Below the pieces are notes generated by a model. The model saw only the letters and a list, made by a program, of their open reading frames with translations. It was not told the origin of the DNA and made no database searches. Of a DNA stretch of 33,671 nt, positions 32,586 to 33,671 are shown in pieces (position 1 is the stretch's first letter; the number at the start of each line of letters is the position of its first letter). The DNA is from Hyphomicrobiales bacterium. GTDB taxonomy: Bacteria; Pseudomonadota; Alphaproteobacteria; Rhizobiales; Rhizobiaceae. The DNA is taken from contig UCII01000048.1 in assembly GCA_900472485.1 (NCBI GenBank), forward strand, positions 1-33,671, in the 5' to 3' direction. The position numbers and the translations under genes are program-made.

Positions 32586-33656
32586 ATGACGACGATTCAG
32601 CAATCGGTGGCGGCCTACGAGACCTGGATGCGGGCGCAGCTCGGCGCCGATCTGGTGGAGGCGGGTCTGGCAAAGAAACACAAGCTGATGAAGGCCGACA
32701 GCTTCTCCTTCCTGCGCGGCACCTATTGGCGCTGGGCGGAAACCATCCTCGACATCTGCCCCGAGCTCAAGAGCGCGCCGCAATTGCTGGCGATCGGCGA
32801 TACGCATCTGGAAAATTTCGGCACCTGGCGCGACGAGGAAGGCCGCCTCGTCTGGGGCGCCAATGATTTCGACGAGGCGGCCGTCATGCCCTATGTACTC
32901 GATCTCGTGCGCCTTGCCACGAGTGCTATCCTGGCGCGCGGCGAGGATGGCCCGACGCCGCGTGTTGTTGCCGACAGCATCCTCGCCGGCTATCGCCGTG
33001 GGCTGCGCGAGCCGTCTCCCGTCATTCTCGAACGCGATTACAAATGGCTGCGCAATGCCGTCTTGCTGCCGAATGCCGAGCGCAAGGCCTTTTGGGAGAA
33101 ATACCGCAACCTGCCGCCGGCAACCGCACCCGATCGTTATCTCAAGGCCTTGCACGAGGCCCTACCGGATTCGGCAGCAGCTTTCGAGCCGAAGCCGCGC
33201 CTGGCCGGCACGGGCAGCCTCGGCCGCCCGCGCTTCATCGCCTATGTCGATTGGCGCGGCGGCCCGGTTGTGCGTGAGGTCAAAGCGCTTCTGCAATCCG
33301 GCTGGTCGCTGAAGCACGATCCGTCGAACAAGACGATCCGCACCGGCATCATCGCTGCCGGACGGGCGCGTTCACCCGATCCGCGCTATCAGGTGAGTGG
33401 AGGCTTGTTGGTACGCCGCCTGTCGCCCAACAGCCGCAAGATCGAGGTCGACGGCGATGCCGAGGTGCTGCTGTCGCCTGATATGCTCGATCTTATGGGC
33501 TTCGAAATCGCCAATTGCCACGTCAACGATGCTTCGCTCGTCCCCGGTATTCTGGCCGATCTCGATGATCGAGGGCCCGAGTGGCTGCGTTTGGCCGCCA
33601 AGGCGGCGGCCGCAGCGGTCACGGCGGAGCAGGCGGAATTTGCGAAAAGGGGCTAG
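32586..33656 (+). CDS. DUF2252-family kinase-like protein
   Basis: This 356-residue protein has GDTHLENFG (71-79), like a kinase catalytic loop, and NDFDE (93-97), like the metal-binding DFD. Later it has GTGSLGRPRF (208-217), like a glycine-rich loop, and VREVKA (229-234) with Lys 233. These match DUF2252, a family without a settled substrate. The ATG at 32586 is chosen for GAGGG 5 bp upstream; ATGs at 32547-32565 and a much longer open frame from 32244 lack family similarity. It is divergent from the thioesterase gene. The window ends 15 bp after its stop. Confidence 0.85.
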   Translation: MTTIQQSVAAYETWMRAQLGADLVEAGLAKKHKLMKADSFSFLRGTYWRWAETILDICPELKSAPQLLAIGDTHLENFGTWRDEEGRLVWGANDFDEAAVMPYVLDLVRLATSAILARGEDGPTPRVVADSILAGYRRGLREPSPVILERDYKWLRNAVLLPNAERKAFWEKYRNLPPATAPDRYLKALHEALPDSAAAFEPKPRLAGTGSLGRPRFIAYVDWRGGPVVREVKALLQSGWSLKHDPSNKTIRTGIIAAGRARSPDPRYQVSGGLLVRRLSPNSRKIEVDGDAEVLLSPDMLDLMGFEIANCHVNDASLVPGILADLDDRGPEWLRLAAKAAAAAVTAEQAEFAKRG

Positions 33657-33671
33657 GTCACATACCCATAA

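Overview
The window looks like chromosomal DNA of a Rhizobium/Agrobacterium-type alphaproteobacterium. It is GC-rich, densely packed and rich in LysR, MarR and TetR regulators. Its housekeeping proteins (XseA, GuaA, YbaK, AmpS-type M29 peptidase) are of alphaproteobacterial type. The assignment rests on recognised protein sequences only. I see no tRNA, rRNA, CRISPR array or intact insertion sequence.

Left part (1-21240), core-like genome: a GtrA/GT2 membrane-glycolipid pair; a lone STT3-like GT-C membrane protein; xseA, with a 30-codon ORF overlapping its start, followed by a quinone-reductase-like flavoprotein; an M29 aminopeptidase; an orphan ribbon-helix-helix protein with ybaK; an ArsC/Spx-like protein; and a MarR regulator with a Cys-rich tail. 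Two copies of one palindromic operator core lie at the MarR gene, one in front of it and one behind it, the second in front of a 50-codon ORF. Then follow an AstE/AspA-type deacylase, an MFS exporter, a quinone oxidoreductase divergent from a LysR gene, a SulP transporter, a 2H phosphoesterase, a tiny lipoprotein, Ogt, a GNAT/DUF4180 pair, an FMN reductase followed by an esterase remnant, Mug glycosylase, and a small exported protein with a strong terminator.

Right-centre (21271-29657), accessory DNA: this block lies directly against the 3' end of guaA. Two diverged copies of the guaA 3' end, each still reading TIEWE-stop, lie at 21271 and 27024, and each is followed by the same roughly 175-bp sequence. 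The simplest reading is two integrative islands (about 5.75 kb and 2.63 kb) that accreted in tandem at the guaA 3' end and lost, or never carried, an integrase. Island 1 carries a LysR regulator divergent from a catabolic/redox gene run (exported hydrolase, beta-hydroxyacid-dehydrogenase-like protein, SDR, epoxide-hydrolase-like enzyme, VOC protein). Island 2 carries a TetR regulator divergent from a thioredoxin-reductase-like flavoprotein and an ICMT-like membrane protein.

Right end (29658-33671), core genome again: guaA, an MTA/SAH nucleosidase-like gene coupled by a 4-bp overlap to a PaaI-type thioesterase, and a divergent DUF2252 protein whose kinase-like motifs occur in permuted order.
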